A stretch of 64,000 nucleotides of DNA from Mucilaginibacter gossypiicola (GTDB taxonomy: Bacteria; Bacteroidota; Bacteroidia; Sphingobacteriales; Sphingobacteriaceae): assembly GCF_900110105.1 (NCBI RefSeq), contig NZ_FOCL01000011.1, forward strand, positions 1-64,000, read 5' to 3'. Of the stretch, positions 17,260 through 26,961 are shown one piece after another. Below the pieces are notes generated by a model. It worked only from the letters and a program-made list of their open reading frames with translations. It was not told the DNA's origin and did not search any database. The position numbers and the translations under genes were made by a program. The stretch's first letter is position 1; every line of letters begins with the position of its first letter.

Positions 17260-18506
17260 TGAAGCTTTCGGAAAGGTATAACCGCGTAAATCTAATTGCT
17301 ACTATAGTTATCATGCTGATAACAGGCGCTATTTATTACCTGGCTATCAGCCTGATCCTTACCAATCAAAAAGACAATTCACTGGAGGTTGAAGAACATG
17401 AGGTTTTCGATTACGTAAAACTCAACCACCATCTCCCGCAGGTTTTTGAATCAAAAGACCAACAAATCACTTTCATTTCGGCTGAGCCAAACTCAGTTAA
17501 ACGCGAGTTTTTTAATACTACTTATTACCGGGAGAAAGATGAGGCTGAATCTGGCCGGGGGCTTGTCAGTTCGGTAACAGTTGGTGGCAGGTACTACAAA
17601 ATATTGATAGTTGAATCCAAAGTAGAAACTGAAGACCTGATTCAGATCATCTTTGGTATCACCATTGGTGTTATCTTATTGCTGCTGCTGGTGCTGGTAA
17701 TTACCAACCGCCTCATATTAGGCAGGCTTTGGCAGCCATTTTATGGTATCCTAAGTGAATTAAAGCTATTCAACGTAACCGATAACCGGGAAATGCCAAT
17801 GTCCAATACCTCCATCGATGAATTTAACGAGCTCCAGGCCGAAGTAAGCGCTATGGCCGAAAGGGTAAAAAAGGACTATAAAGACCTTAAAACCTTTACC
17901 GAAAACGCGTCGCATGAGTTGCTTACCCCCATTGCAGTCATCAATTCCAAATTGGATACCCTGATCCAGACAGAAAACTTTAGCGAGCATCAAAGCAAAT
18001 TGCTGAATGACCTTTACAGCGCAGTATCACGTCTGAGCAGGCTTAATCAGTCGCTGTTATTGCTGGTCAAAATCGAAAATAAATTATTGAACGACCGCCA
18101 GCACCTGGATTTGCAGGAACTCATAGAGGAGCTGTTATACCAATTGGAAGATATTTTTGGCGATAAAGAGATAACGGTTACTTCAATGCTCAACGAAAAG
18201 AATATTGAAGCCAGCAATTATCTCATTGAAATACTATTAAATAACCTTGTGATCAATGCAGTGCGGCATAATCGTACGGGCGGCGAGATCATTATCAGCC
18301 TCACAGCCGAAAATTTAACCATCAAAAACACAGGCGAGCAGATAGCCCTTAACCCCGAAAATATCTTTACGCGTTTTCATAAGTCATCAACTTCAGAAGG
18401 CAGCGGTTTGGGCCTTACCATCTCCAAACAAATTTGCGAAAGTTTGGGCTATCAGCTGGTTTACAGCTACGAAACGCCTTATCATATTTTCACTGTTAAC
18501 TTTTAA
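17259..18506 (+). CDS. Sensor histidine kinase, partner of the preceding regulator
   Basis: 415 residues: membrane segments at about 13-34 and 127-149 flank a short extracytoplasmic sensor of roughly 90 residues, then a HAMP-like linker, a HisKA box with His219 in FTENASHELLTPIAVINSK, and a HATPase domain with N box (LLNNLVINAVRHN) and G box (SGLGLTISKQ). The small sensor suggests a simple ligand such as a metal or an envelope signal. It is translationally coupled to the response regulator and lies 78 bases before the TolC gene on the same strand. Confidence 0.92.
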   Translation: MKLSERYNRVNLIATIVIMLITGAIYYLAISLILTNQKDNSLEVEEHEVFDYVKLNHHLPQVFESKDQQITFISAEPNSVKREFFNTTYYREKDEAESGRGLVSSVTVGGRYYKILIVESKVETEDLIQIIFGITIGVILLLLLVLVITNRLILGRLWQPFYGILSELKLFNVTDNREMPMSNTSIDEFNELQAEVSAMAERVKKDYKDLKTFTENASHELLTPIAVINSKLDTLIQTENFSEHQSKLLNDLYSAVSRLSRLNQSLLLLVKIENKLLNDRQHLDLQELIEELLYQLEDIFGDKEITVTSMLNEKNIEASNYLIEILLNNLVINAVRHNRTGGEIIISLTAENLTIKNTGEQIALNPENIFTRFHKSSTSEGSGLGLTISKQICESLGYQLVYSYETPYHIFTVNF

Positions 18507-18584
18507 ATTTGTTACACTCCCCGTACCAAATTTTTCCAGAATTATCCTGTAGCTTAGCTATTATTTAACACAATATATATTATT

Positions 18585-19832
18585 TTGACCATCCGGATAA
18601 AATGGGTTTGCGGCTTTTTATTTTGCCTGCTTAGTGCTGCTACACAGGCACAAACCTACAATCTTGAACATTATTTGGAGCTTGCCAAAAACAACAGTCC
18701 GCTGTTAAAGGACCTGCAAAACCAGGTGGCCTCAGGCCAGTTAGACAGCCTCCGGATCAGGGCAGGTTACAGGCCACAGGTAAGCGCCAACAGCGGCGGT
18801 CTTTACGCCCCGGTTTCCGGGGGCTATGGCTATGCCCCTGCTATTACCAATGAGCATACACTCAACGCATTATTGGGCATCAATCAATCGCTGGATAGCA
18901 AAAAAAACATCGCAGCACAGATAGATGCAGTTAAACTGCAATCACAATCGGTACTTAACACCGCTAAAATATCTGAGCAGGATTTGAAAAAGGCAGTCAC
19001 CGCTCAATATATCGCCGCTTTTGGTAGCCTTCAGCAGGTAAAATTTAACCAGGAAGTTATCACCCTGCTTAACCGAGAAGAAGAGCTGCTTAAAAAACTA
19101 ACCCGTACCAATGTTTATCGCCAAAGTGATTACCTTACTTTTTTGGTTACCCTTAAGCAACAGCAATTAACTTTGTCGCAGGCAAGGCTGCAATATAAAA
19201 ATGACTATACTACACTTAACTATTTAACCGGCATTGCCGATACCAGTTACATCGAACTACAGGATCCTGGCATTCAAAAAACTATCCGGGCAGATATCAG
19301 CAACAGCATTTTTTTTAATCAGTATAAAACCGATAGTCTTAAGCTGGTAAACAGTCGCGCTTTAGTTGATTTTGCCTACAAACCAAAGATCAATTTACTG
19401 GCAGATGGCGGTTACAATTCCGATTTTCTGAGCGGACCGGCCTACAAAAATTTCGGCGCCAGCATTGGCTTTAGTTTTACGTTACCGTTGTATGATGGCG
19501 GTCAGCGTAAGATCCAGTATCGCAAGCTGTCGTTAGAGGAAGATACCCGCCGCAGCTACAAAGCATTTTTTGACACACAATACCGCCAGCAGATTGCACA
19601 GTTAAGCCAGCAAATAGACGGCTCCGAAAAGCTGTTGGCCCAGATAGACGAACAAATGAAATACACCGAGAGTTTGGTAAAGGTTGATACCCAATTACTG
19701 CAAACCGGCGATGTGCGTGTAGCCGACCTGGTGCTGGCGATTAACAATTACCTTGCTATAAAGAACCTTAAAACACAAACCAATATTAATAAGCTGCAAC
19801 TTATTAATCAGCTCAATTACTGGAATAAATAA
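18585..19832 (+). CDS. TolC-family outer-membrane efflux protein
   Basis: 415 residues starting at TTG; no in-frame ATG exists before the signal peptide (KWVCGFLFCLLSAATQAQ). The mature protein begins YNLEHYLELAKNNSPLLKDL, the classical first helix of TolC-type efflux proteins, and is helix-rich with two halves: the second has FGASIGFSFTLPLYDGGQRK, the strand-and-helix start of the second repeat. It would form the outer-membrane channel of the tripartite pump whose adaptor and inner-membrane genes follow; the adaptor ATG is one base after the stop. Confidence 0.9.
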   Translation: MTIRIKWVCGFLFCLLSAATQAQTYNLEHYLELAKNNSPLLKDLQNQVASGQLDSLRIRAGYRPQVSANSGGLYAPVSGGYGYAPAITNEHTLNALLGINQSLDSKKNIAAQIDAVKLQSQSVLNTAKISEQDLKKAVTAQYIAAFGSLQQVKFNQEVITLLNREEELLKKLTRTNVYRQSDYLTFLVTLKQQQLTLSQARLQYKNDYTTLNYLTGIADTSYIELQDPGIQKTIRADISNSIFFNQYKTDSLKLVNSRALVDFAYKPKINLLADGGYNSDFLSGPAYKNFGASIGFSFTLPLYDGGQRKIQYRKLSLEEDTRRSYKAFFDTQYRQQIAQLSQQIDGSEKLLAQIDEQMKYTESLVKVDTQLLQTGDVRVADLVLAINNYLAIKNLKTQTNINKLQLINQLNYWNK

Positions 19833-19833
19833 C

Positions 19834-20766
19834 ATGAAACTTAAACATATATACCTGGCCGCCGGCCTTTTAACGCTGCTATATAGCTGCAAAGGCAATA
19901 CTCAACCTGCGGATGATACCGGTGGAGATGCGGGTTCTGCCGCTCAAACACCCGTAACCGTAACCACCATTGCCGACAGCGCCCTGGTTGATTATATTGA
20001 CCTTAGCGCGACGTCTGTTTTTCAGCAAAAAAATATTGTTAAGGCCAACGCCAACGGATATATACAAAAGGTCAACATCCTGCCCGGGCATTTTGTAAAT
20101 AAAGGCGAGTTTCTATTCAGCATAAAAACCAAGGAAGCTCAAAGCATTGGCAACAGCATCAATGTATTGGATACCACGTTTAAATTTTCGGGGGTTAATA
20201 AAATAAAGGCTGCCGGCAATGGTTACGTTACCCAGCTAAACCATCAGCAGGGAGATTATGTGCAGGACGGCGAGCAGCTTGCCGTAATCAGCGATCGCTC
20301 AAGCTTTGTATTTGTGATGCAGTTGCCCTATGAGCTGCGCAGCTATGTAAAAAACAACCAGAATGTGCAACTTGTACTTCCCGGCGGCGAAAAGCTGACG
20401 GCACTGGTGAGCTCATCAATGCCTGCTGTTGATTCGCTTTCACAAACCCAGGGCATTGTACTTAAAGTAAACAGCCCTAATCCAATTCCCGAAAATTTAG
20501 TAGCTAAAGCGCGCATCATTAAATCGGTACGGGCTCACACTGTTTCACTACCTAAATCGGCCATATTGAGCAACGAAACCCAAACCGAGTTTTGGGTAAT
20601 GAAACTCATTAACGCTACTACCGCTGTAAAAACACCGGTAACAAAAGGTATAGAAACAGGCGACCGGATAGAAATTTTAACGCCTAAATTTTCGCCGGGT
20701 GATAAGATAGTAGCAACAGGTAATTACGGGCTGGCTGATACGGCTAAGGTGAAAATTGTAGAGTAA
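19834..20766 (+). CDS. RND efflux periplasmic adaptor (membrane-fusion lipoprotein)
   Basis: 310 residues. A lipobox (LLYSCKGN, Cys near 19) anchors it. IVKANANGYIQKVNILPGHFVNKGEFLF (residues 67-95) is the barrel-sandwich lipoyl half, and IKAAGNGYVTQLNHQQGDYVQDGEQLAVI (127-155) the second half. There is no long alpha hairpin between them: the two halves are only about 40 residues apart, so this is a short adaptor, as in some heavy-metal or Bacteroidota pumps. It ends in a beta-barrel/MPD-like region (SLPKSAILSNETQTEFWVMK). It begins one base after the TolC gene. Confidence 0.87.
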   Translation: MKLKHIYLAAGLLTLLYSCKGNTQPADDTGGDAGSAAQTPVTVTTIADSALVDYIDLSATSVFQQKNIVKANANGYIQKVNILPGHFVNKGEFLFSIKTKEAQSIGNSINVLDTTFKFSGVNKIKAAGNGYVTQLNHQQGDYVQDGEQLAVISDRSSFVFVMQLPYELRSYVKNNQNVQLVLPGGEKLTALVSSSMPAVDSLSQTQGIVLKVNSPNPIPENLVAKARIIKSVRAHTVSLPKSAILSNETQTEFWVMKLINATTAVKTPVTKGIETGDRIEILTPKFSPGDKIVATGNYGLADTAKVKIVE

Positions 20767-20936
20767 GCCCCTCTTAAATCTCCCCTAAAGGGGAGACTTT
20801 ATTATGACTCCGCGTATAATACAAACGCGAACCGGATTTAAATAAATACAATAAGATCCCTCTGAATATTATCCCACAACCAGAGAGATATTTCAAAAGC
20901 CATCCCCTTGGGGAGGGTTGGGTGGGGTTTTATACT
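20767..20936. repeat. Two short GC-rich palindromes inside the efflux operon
   Basis: Between adaptor and pump genes lie AAATCTCCCCTAAAGGGGAGA-type (20776-20798) and CATCCCCTTGGGGAGGG-type (20901-20918) palindromes, the same family as those at 421, 13252 and 43721. They have no T-run terminator after them. The second one abuts the pump gene start, providing its upstream leader. Confidence 0.6.
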
Positions 20937-23900
20937 ATGAACCAGCGCAAAAACTATTTTATAACCCATCGCAAGCCGTTAGGCCTGGTGCTGGCCCTTT
21001 TTATTATGGGCGGGCTGTTTGCCTATTCAAAACTGCAAACTTCGCTATTCCCTGAAATTACGTTTCCTAAAATAAAGATCATTGCCGATGAGGGCCTGCA
21101 GCCGGTAAATAAAATGATGGTTACAGTTACCAAACCGTTGGAGAATGCTATTAAACAAGTTCCCGACCTGCAACTGGTACGCAGCACCACAAGCCGCGGC
21201 AGCTGCGAAATTTCGGCCCTGTTTAATTGGAACGCTGATATTGACCTGAGCCAGCAGCGCATCCAATCAAGTATTGACCAGATCAAAAACGATTTGCCTC
21301 CTGATGTAAATATCAGCGTAGCTAAAATGAACCCATCTATTTTGCCGGTAAGCGGTTATACTTTAGAGAGCCATAACCTGTCGCCTATCGAATTAAGGCA
21401 ATTGGCTACTTATACGGTAAAGCCGTTCCTATCACAGGTTGATGGGGTATCTGAGATTAGAGTGATAGGCGGTAAACTAAAAGAATACTGGCTCACGCTT
21501 GATCAGCAGAAAATGACCTCGTTGGGGCTAACACCTGATATTATCAGCACCACACTTGCTACTACCAATTTCGTAAAATCAGAGGGCTACCTGTCTGATT
21601 ACAAGCGCATGTACCTTACCGTAACTGATGCTACCATCAACGCCAAAGATCAGCTGGAACAATTGGTAATCAGCAATAACCGTAAAAGGATAGTACGGCT
21701 TAAGGATTTTGCAAGCATCCAGGTAAACGAGGGTATTGAATATACCCGCATTAATGCCAACGGACATGACGGTGTACTGATAGCTGTTATTAAACAACCC
21801 AACGCCAATCTTATATCTGTTAGTAATGACATGGCCGATAAGGTTGATGCGTTAAAAAAACTGCTTCCCAAAGGGGTAACTATCAGGCCGTATTATGTAC
21901 AGGCCGATTTTGTGAACGATTCGGTAAAAAGCGTAAGCGATAGCCTTTGGATAGGTTTGCTGCTGGCCATTATTGTTGCAGTAATTTTCTTAAGATCGTT
22001 CAAGGCAAGCATCACCATATTAATTACTATCCCTGTTACGCTCGGGCTTACCTTGCTCATACTGTACTGGCTTGGTTATACTTTCAATATCATGACCCTG
22101 GGTGCTATAGCAGCTTCCATTGGTTTAATTATTGACGATGCCATCGTGGTTGTCGAGCAAATCCACCGTGTACACGAAGAACACCCGGATGAGCTGAGCA
22201 GCCATCTGGTAAGGAAGGCCATCGATTATCTTTTCCCGGCCATGGTCGGTTCATCTATCAGCACCATTGTTATCTTTATTCCTTTTGTGTTGATGACGGG
22301 AGTTGCAGGAGCGTATTTTAAGGTGTTAACCGATACCATGATCATTACCCTCTTGTCCTCGTTTTTTGTAACCTGGATAGGCTTGCCGGTAATTTACCTG
22401 CTTGTAACCCCTAAGCCTAAATTAAACGCGGCGGCAAAGGCAAAAAAAGAAGAGGTACATACAGTAAAGCGACAAAAATGGGTAAGCTTTTTTATCCTGC
22501 GCCCTTATGTAAGCCTCATCATCATTGCCGCATTGGCAGCAGTAATTGTGATAGTACCACCTTTGCTTGAAACGGGGTTCCTGCCAGATATGGATGAAGG
22601 TGCCATTGTACTCGACTATAAATCGCCTCCCGGAACTTCATTGGAAGAAACCGACCGGATGTTGCGGCAGATAGAGAAACAGATTGTAAAACATCCTGAT
22701 GTAACGGCATATTCGCGCCGTACGGGAACACAAATGGGCTTCTTTATTACCGAGCCTAACAGCGGCGATTATCTCATCCAACTTAAAAAAGACCGTACCA
22801 AAAGCACCGAAGAAGTAATAAGCGATCTGCGTAAAATTGTTGAAGAAACCCAGCCCGCACTGGAAGTTGAATTTGGCCAGGTAATAACCGATATGCTGGG
22901 TGATTTGACCACATCGGCCGAACCTATTGAGATCAAGGTATTTGGCGATAATCAGCAAACTTTACAAAACCTGTCGAGGCAAATAGCCGGACTGGTTGAA
23001 AAGGTGAAAGGCACAGCCGATGTGTTGCCGGGTATTATCATTGCAGGCCCTACGGTCAGTATCCAGCCTCACTACAGCAAAATTGCGCAATATGGAATTA
23101 CCGCTGCCGATTTGCAAATGCAGATCCAAACCGCTCTTGAAGGTAATGTAATAGGCAACTTACTGGAGAAAGAACAGCTCTCCCCTATCCGCATGGTTTA
23201 CCCCGGTAACCGCTCGCTTAACGTTAATGATATTCATAACCTGCACATATTTTTACCAAACGGCAAGCTTATTCCAATAACAGAACTTGCTGCGGTTGAA
23301 TTAAGGCCCGGCGATGCCGAGATAAACCGCGAAAACCTGCAAAGCATGAACGTGGTAAGCGCAAGGCTGGAAGGCAGCGATCTGGGTACCGTAATAACGG
23401 CTATTCAAAAAACCATCCACGATAATGTAAATCTGCCAACAGGTTACCATGTTGAATATGGCGGTGCTTATGCCCAGCAGCAGCAATCATTTAAAGAATT
23501 GCTTATCATCCTGATAACCGCTTGTTTGCTTGTTTTTGGGGTGATATTATTCCTGTTCAGGCAATTCAGGATAGCGCTGCTTATTTTGGTGATAGGCATT
23601 CTTGGTATCAGCGGCAGCTTCCTGGCTTTATTTATTACCGGAACGCCACTTAACGTAGGCAGCTACACCGGGTTGATCATGATTGTAGGCATCATTGGCG
23701 AAAATGCTATTTTCACCTTCCTGCAGTTTAAGGAAAGTGCCATCGAAAATGAAAATAAAAACATTGATGAAGCTATAACTTTTGCCATCAGTACCCGTTT
23801 AAGACCAAAGCTAATGACCGCTTTAGGCGCTATTATAGCATTGATGCCGCTTGCATTAGGTATAGGTGCAGGAGCCCAGCTGCACCAGCCTTTAGCCATT

Positions 23901-24029
23901 GCAGTTATTGGTGGTTTTTTAGCGGCATTACCATTATTACTTATTGTTTTACCGGCAATGCTCCGTATATTGTACCGCAAAGGGTTCAGCACCCACTTGA
24001 ATGAAATTAATGAAAGCCACAACGGTTAA
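20937..24029 (+). CDS. RND-family efflux pump inner-membrane subunit
   Basis: 1030 residues from the ATG at 20937 (a GTG at 20922 would translate part of a repeat). Twelve membrane segments in the AcrB-like arrangement: first segment LGLVLALFIMGGLFAYSKL, porter loops, then TM2-6 from about 338 with GLIIDDAIVVVEQIHRVHEE in TM4. The adjacent Asp-Asp pair is that of proton-driven hydrophobe/amphiphile pumps rather than the D-A-A type of copper pumps. The second half starts with SLIIIAALAAVIVIVPP and GFLPDMDEGAIVLDYKSPPGTS. Together with the preceding genes this makes a complete tripartite system under its own two-component pair. Substrate unknown. Confidence 0.92.
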   Translation: MNQRKNYFITHRKPLGLVLALFIMGGLFAYSKLQTSLFPEITFPKIKIIADEGLQPVNKMMVTVTKPLENAIKQVPDLQLVRSTTSRGSCEISALFNWNADIDLSQQRIQSSIDQIKNDLPPDVNISVAKMNPSILPVSGYTLESHNLSPIELRQLATYTVKPFLSQVDGVSEIRVIGGKLKEYWLTLDQQKMTSLGLTPDIISTTLATTNFVKSEGYLSDYKRMYLTVTDATINAKDQLEQLVISNNRKRIVRLKDFASIQVNEGIEYTRINANGHDGVLIAVIKQPNANLISVSNDMADKVDALKKLLPKGVTIRPYYVQADFVNDSVKSVSDSLWIGLLLAIIVAVIFLRSFKASITILITIPVTLGLTLLILYWLGYTFNIMTLGAIAASIGLIIDDAIVVVEQIHRVHEEHPDELSSHLVRKAIDYLFPAMVGSSISTIVIFIPFVLMTGVAGAYFKVLTDTMIITLLSSFFVTWIGLPVIYLLVTPKPKLNAAAKAKKEEVHTVKRQKWVSFFILRPYVSLIIIAALAAVIVIVPPLLETGFLPDMDEGAIVLDYKSPPGTSLEETDRMLRQIEKQIVKHPDVTAYSRRTGTQMGFFITEPNSGDYLIQLKKDRTKSTEEVISDLRKIVEETQPALEVEFGQVITDMLGDLTTSAEPIEIKVFGDNQQTLQNLSRQIAGLVEKVKGTADVLPGIIIAGPTVSIQPHYSKIAQYGITAADLQMQIQTALEGNVIGNLLEKEQLSPIRMVYPGNRSLNVNDIHNLHIFLPNGKLIPITELAAVELRPGDAEINRENLQSMNVVSARLEGSDLGTVITAIQKTIHDNVNLPTGYHVEYGGAYAQQQQSFKELLIILITACLLVFGVILFLFRQFRIALLILVIGILGISGSFLALFITGTPLNVGSYTGLIMIVGIIGENAIFTFLQFKESAIENENKNIDEAITFAISTRLRPKLMTALGAIIALMPLALGIGAGAQLHQPLAIAVIGGFLAALPLLLIVLPAMLRILYRKGFSTHLNEINESHNG

Positions 24030-24085
24030 CACAGCATTTTTACAGATTCGGGACTTAATTTCATGGCAATAAACAATCCCGAAAA

Positions 24086-25087
24086 ATGAAAAAGCAAATT
24101 TTGGCCGTAGCCTTGCTTATTGCAGGTATAGCTCCTTTTAAACTGAATGCACAAACCTATGTGGCCGATAAAACTATCGCGCTTCCGGGTGATGGCGGTT
24201 ACGACTATCTTTCTATCGATAAAGTAAACCGCAATCTGTATGTATCGCACGGCACATCGGTAAATGTTATTAATCTGGATACCGAAAAGCCCGTTGGCGT
24301 TATTGATAACATGAAGGGGGTACATGGCATAGCTATAGTGAACAAGCTTAACCGTGGTTTTATTAGTGATGGCAAAGCAAATGCAGTAGTAGTTTTCGAT
24401 TTGAAAACCTTTAAAACCATAACTACTATTGCCCTTACTGGTGCCAATGGCCCGGATGCCATTATGTATGACCCCTTCTCCGACCGTGTTTTCACCTTCA
24501 ACGGCGAAAGTGACAACTCATCAGTAATTAACCCGGCAACCCTTAAACAGGTTGGCACAGTAGCACTTGGCGGCGGCCCCGAATTTGCAGTTGCTGATGG
24601 CAAAGGCAAAATCTATAATAACCTTGAAGATAAAAGCAGCCTAAATGTTATTGACAGCAAAAGCCTTAAAGTAATTAAAAACTATCCTCTTGCACCTTGT
24701 GGCGGCCCAACCGGCTTAGCGCTTGATGCCGTTAATCAGAAACTGTTTACTGTTTGCCGTGAAAATAAAGGTGTAAGTGTTGTTGATATTAAAACCGGAA
24801 AAGTTACAGCTACCCTGCCAATTGGCGCAGGTGTTGATGCCGTAGTTTATGATCCGGAAACCAAACTGATATTTTGCTCATGCGGCGATGGTGTTACTAC
24901 AATCATCAAACAAAAATCGGCCGATGAATATGAGGTGATCCAATCACTTAAAACAGCCGAAAGGGCCAGGACAATGGCGCTGGATGCCAAAACTCACAAG
25001 ATCTATTTAAGCGTTGCTCAATTTGAGCCAGGCACACGTAAAGCCATTCCGAATACCTTTAAAGTACTTGTTTTTAAACAAAACTAA
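24086..25087 (+). CDS. YncE-family secreted beta-propeller protein
   Basis: 333 residues with a signal peptide (to FKLNAQTYVADK) and repeated blades of the YVTN/YncE type: DYLSIDKVNRNLYVSHGTSVN, HGIAIVNKLNRGFISDGKAN, PDAIMYDPFSDRVFTFNGES, GLALDAVNQKLFTVCRENKG, DAVVYDPETKLIFCSCGDGV. Each pairs a beta strand with 'D-x-K-T-x-K'. Periplasmic propellers of this type bind ligands or partner proteins, with no fixed activity. It follows the pump gene by 56 bases, so it may be the last gene of that operon. Confidence 0.85.
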   Translation: MKKQILAVALLIAGIAPFKLNAQTYVADKTIALPGDGGYDYLSIDKVNRNLYVSHGTSVNVINLDTEKPVGVIDNMKGVHGIAIVNKLNRGFISDGKANAVVVFDLKTFKTITTIALTGANGPDAIMYDPFSDRVFTFNGESDNSSVINPATLKQVGTVALGGGPEFAVADGKGKIYNNLEDKSSLNVIDSKSLKVIKNYPLAPCGGPTGLALDAVNQKLFTVCRENKGVSVVDIKTGKVTATLPIGAGVDAVVYDPETKLIFCSCGDGVTTIIKQKSADEYEVIQSLKTAERARTMALDAKTHKIYLSVAQFEPGTRKAIPNTFKVLVFKQN

Positions 25088-25217
25088 AGTAAATTTTATA
25101 TAAAATTTACATGAAATGATCATGAAGATTTTGTATATTCCAGATTTTACTAATTAATTTTTACAAAAAAATGAACTTTTGTGCACGTTATCGTTATATT
25201 TAACGTTTTAACACTAT

Positions 25218-26255
25218 ATGATTAAAAAGACTGATTTTGTTTATTCCCAGGAGTCTGAACCTCATCGCATCCGCACAAAAAAAATCTTAAAGCAGTTTCC
25301 GCAATTGCGTAAGCTTATAGGCAAAAACCCGGCAACCATTTGGGCTATTGTTGGTTTAGTAGCTTTCCAGGTTGTTTTGGCCTGGTTTGTACGCGATCAA
25401 TCATGGTGGATAGTTTTTGGAGCGGCCTATTTGCTTGGAGCTTTTGCCGATCATGCGTTGTTTGTAATGATCCACGAATGCACACACCAGTTGTTATTCA
25501 AAAATCGCAACGCTAACCGCTGGGCATCAATGTTTGCCAATTTACCGCAGATACTTCCAAGCGCTATTTCGTTCGAAAAATATCACATCAAACACCACTC
25601 TTTTCAGGGCGTACATGAGCTTGATGCCGATTTACCGAACCGCTGGGAAGCAAAACTGATCAGTAATTCGTTTTTTGGTAAAGCACTTTGGTTATTGTTT
25701 TTCCCTGTATTTCAGCTTTTCCGCTTATCACGTTTAAGGGAGATCCATCCGTTTGACGGCTGGATCCTGACCAACTGGTTATTACAGGCCGCATTTACAA
25801 CCGCTATCGCCTACTTTATGGGATGGCATGCAGTGGCCTTTTTATTGTTAAGCTTCTCGTTTTCGGTTGGCTTGCACCCACTGGGCGCCCGTTGGATCCA
25901 GGAACATTATCTTACCGTTACCGAAGAACAGGAAACATACAGCTATTATGGTAACTTTAACGCGGTAGCCTTTAACGTAGGCTTCCACAATGAGCATCAT
26001 GATTTTCCTTCTATCCCATGGAATAAACTTCCCGAGATCAGGAAAACGGCCCCTGAGTATTACGATACTTTACACTATCATACTTCATGGACTAAACTGT
26101 TCTTTCAGTTTTTGTTCGACAGGGAAATCTCGTTATTTAACCGCATCCTACGTAAAGACCGAGGTCGTGTAGCATTAACAGACATCTCCAAACCAGATAT
26201 CGATCTCACCAAATCCGAGACAACAAAGACGGAGCTTGCAGAAGCTGAAAAATAA
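25218..26255 (+). CDS. Fatty-acid/sphingolipid desaturase, DEGS (delta-4) type
   Basis: 345 residues, integral membrane, with the three His boxes of the membrane di-iron desaturases: HECTH (86-90), HIKHH (123-127) and HNEHH (257-261), and hydrophobic pairs at about 40-80 and 182-220. The sequence after box 3, NEHHDFPSIPWNKLPEIRKT followed by APEYYDTL and HTSW, and the preceding GLHPLGARWIQEHY and ETYSYYGNFN, are those I know from eukaryotic dihydroceramide delta-4 desaturases (DEGS1-like), not from bacterial acyl-lipid desaturases. Sphingobacteriaceae make sphingolipids, so a ceramide-desaturating role is plausible but inferred; hydroxylase activity or another sphingoid substrate is possible. 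Transcription ends at the hairpin 26265-26291. No sphingolipid biosynthesis gene is nearby. Confidence 0.85.
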   Translation: MIKKTDFVYSQESEPHRIRTKKILKQFPQLRKLIGKNPATIWAIVGLVAFQVVLAWFVRDQSWWIVFGAAYLLGAFADHALFVMIHECTHQLLFKNRNANRWASMFANLPQILPSAISFEKYHIKHHSFQGVHELDADLPNRWEAKLISNSFFGKALWLLFFPVFQLFRLSRLREIHPFDGWILTNWLLQAAFTTAIAYFMGWHAVAFLLLSFSFSVGLHPLGARWIQEHYLTVTEEQETYSYYGNFNAVAFNVGFHNEHHDFPSIPWNKLPEIRKTAPEYYDTLHYHTSWTKLFFQFLFDREISLFNRILRKDRGRVALTDISKPDIDLTKSETTKTELAEAEK

Positions 26256-26264
26256 GAAAATGAG

Positions 26265-26291
26265 AAAGGGCCTGAAATAAGGCCCTTTTTT
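26265..26291 (+). terminator. Terminator of the desaturase gene
   Basis: AAAGGGCC, an 8-base loop, GGCCCTTT and a T run (26285-26291), ten bases after the stop codon. Confidence 0.85.
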
Positions 26292-26312
26292 GTTGATGAT
26301 AACCCGCCAATT

Positions 26313-26401
26313 GTCATTGCGAGCGATAGCGTGGCAACCGCACGGAAGCATATCCGCCCTGTATAGTGTGCGATTGCTTCGTCGTTCCTCCTCGCAATGA
26401 C
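26313..26401. repeat. REP-like palindrome, copy 1 (GTCATTGCGAG ends)
   Basis: An 89-base element bounded by GTCATTGCGAG and CTCGCAATGAC, with inner GCGTGGCAACCGCACGGAAG and GCGATTGCTTCGTCGTTCC. Nearly the same sequence occurs at 60553-60640, with related copies at 28234-28313, 32871-33047 and 37151-37264. Confidence 0.88.
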
Positions 26402-26469
26402 GAGCGTTTATTATTTCAGGTAAAAAAGGAATTAAGCTAACCTGAACTTTCCACATCTCAAATTTCCCC

Positions 26470-26500
26470 TTGCATCTCACCAAATAATTTTCGTATTTTG
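26470..26500 (+). promoter_or_regulatory. Possible promoter for the 26518 gene
   Basis: TTG at 26470-26472, 21 bases, TATTTTG at 26494-26500. It departs from TAnnTTTG by one base in spacing. The start codon is 17 bases beyond. Confidence 0.3.
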
Positions 26501-26517
26501 CTAATAAAATTAGTAAA

Positions 26518-26961
26518 ATGAAACATCTAAGCGTAGCTGGTCAGCTCATGATTTTTAGCCGTTATATTGGTCAGCAGGTTATGATCATCAGCCTTTTAAA
26601 TAATAGCGAGATCAATATCGGTATACTTATCGGTGTAAAACATAACGCTATAGCTGTTAACACTGATGATATAATACGCTGGATCCCGCTGTATGATAAT
26701 TTTAAACTTTGCGAAATTAAACTGCTTTTAAAGCCCTTAAAAAAGCTAACTCCCGATGTTGTTTCCGCCGCAAACAACCTGCCCGTAAAGGCATTTATCA
26801 CTCCTTATTACCAGCAGCAAGGCTATGATATGCCCGTTTTTATTGAACCCGGCCATCCCTGCAATTGCAAATATGTTCATGAACTTGAGCTAGCCGATTA
26901 CCGCAGCCCCGCCGAAATATACCGGCAAAACGCTTTATTACATGCCTTTGAATCGGCATAG
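26518..26961 (+). CDS. Hypothetical protein, 147 aa
   Basis: No family recognised. Soluble, without signal peptide. The first half looks like an Sm- or SH3-like barrel (QVMIISLLNNSEINIGILIGVK, AIAVNTDDIIRWIPLYDNFK), the second half carries PVFIEPGHPCNCKYVHELELADY, with a CNC pair that could bind metal. It starts 262 bases after the desaturase, separated by a terminator and a REP-like repeat, so it has its own transcript. Confidence 0.6.
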   Translation: MKHLSVAGQLMIFSRYIGQQVMIISLLNNSEINIGILIGVKHNAIAVNTDDIIRWIPLYDNFKLCEIKLLLKPLKKLTPDVVSAANNLPVKAFITPYYQQQGYDMPVFIEPGHPCNCKYVHELELADYRSPAEIYRQNALLHAFESA

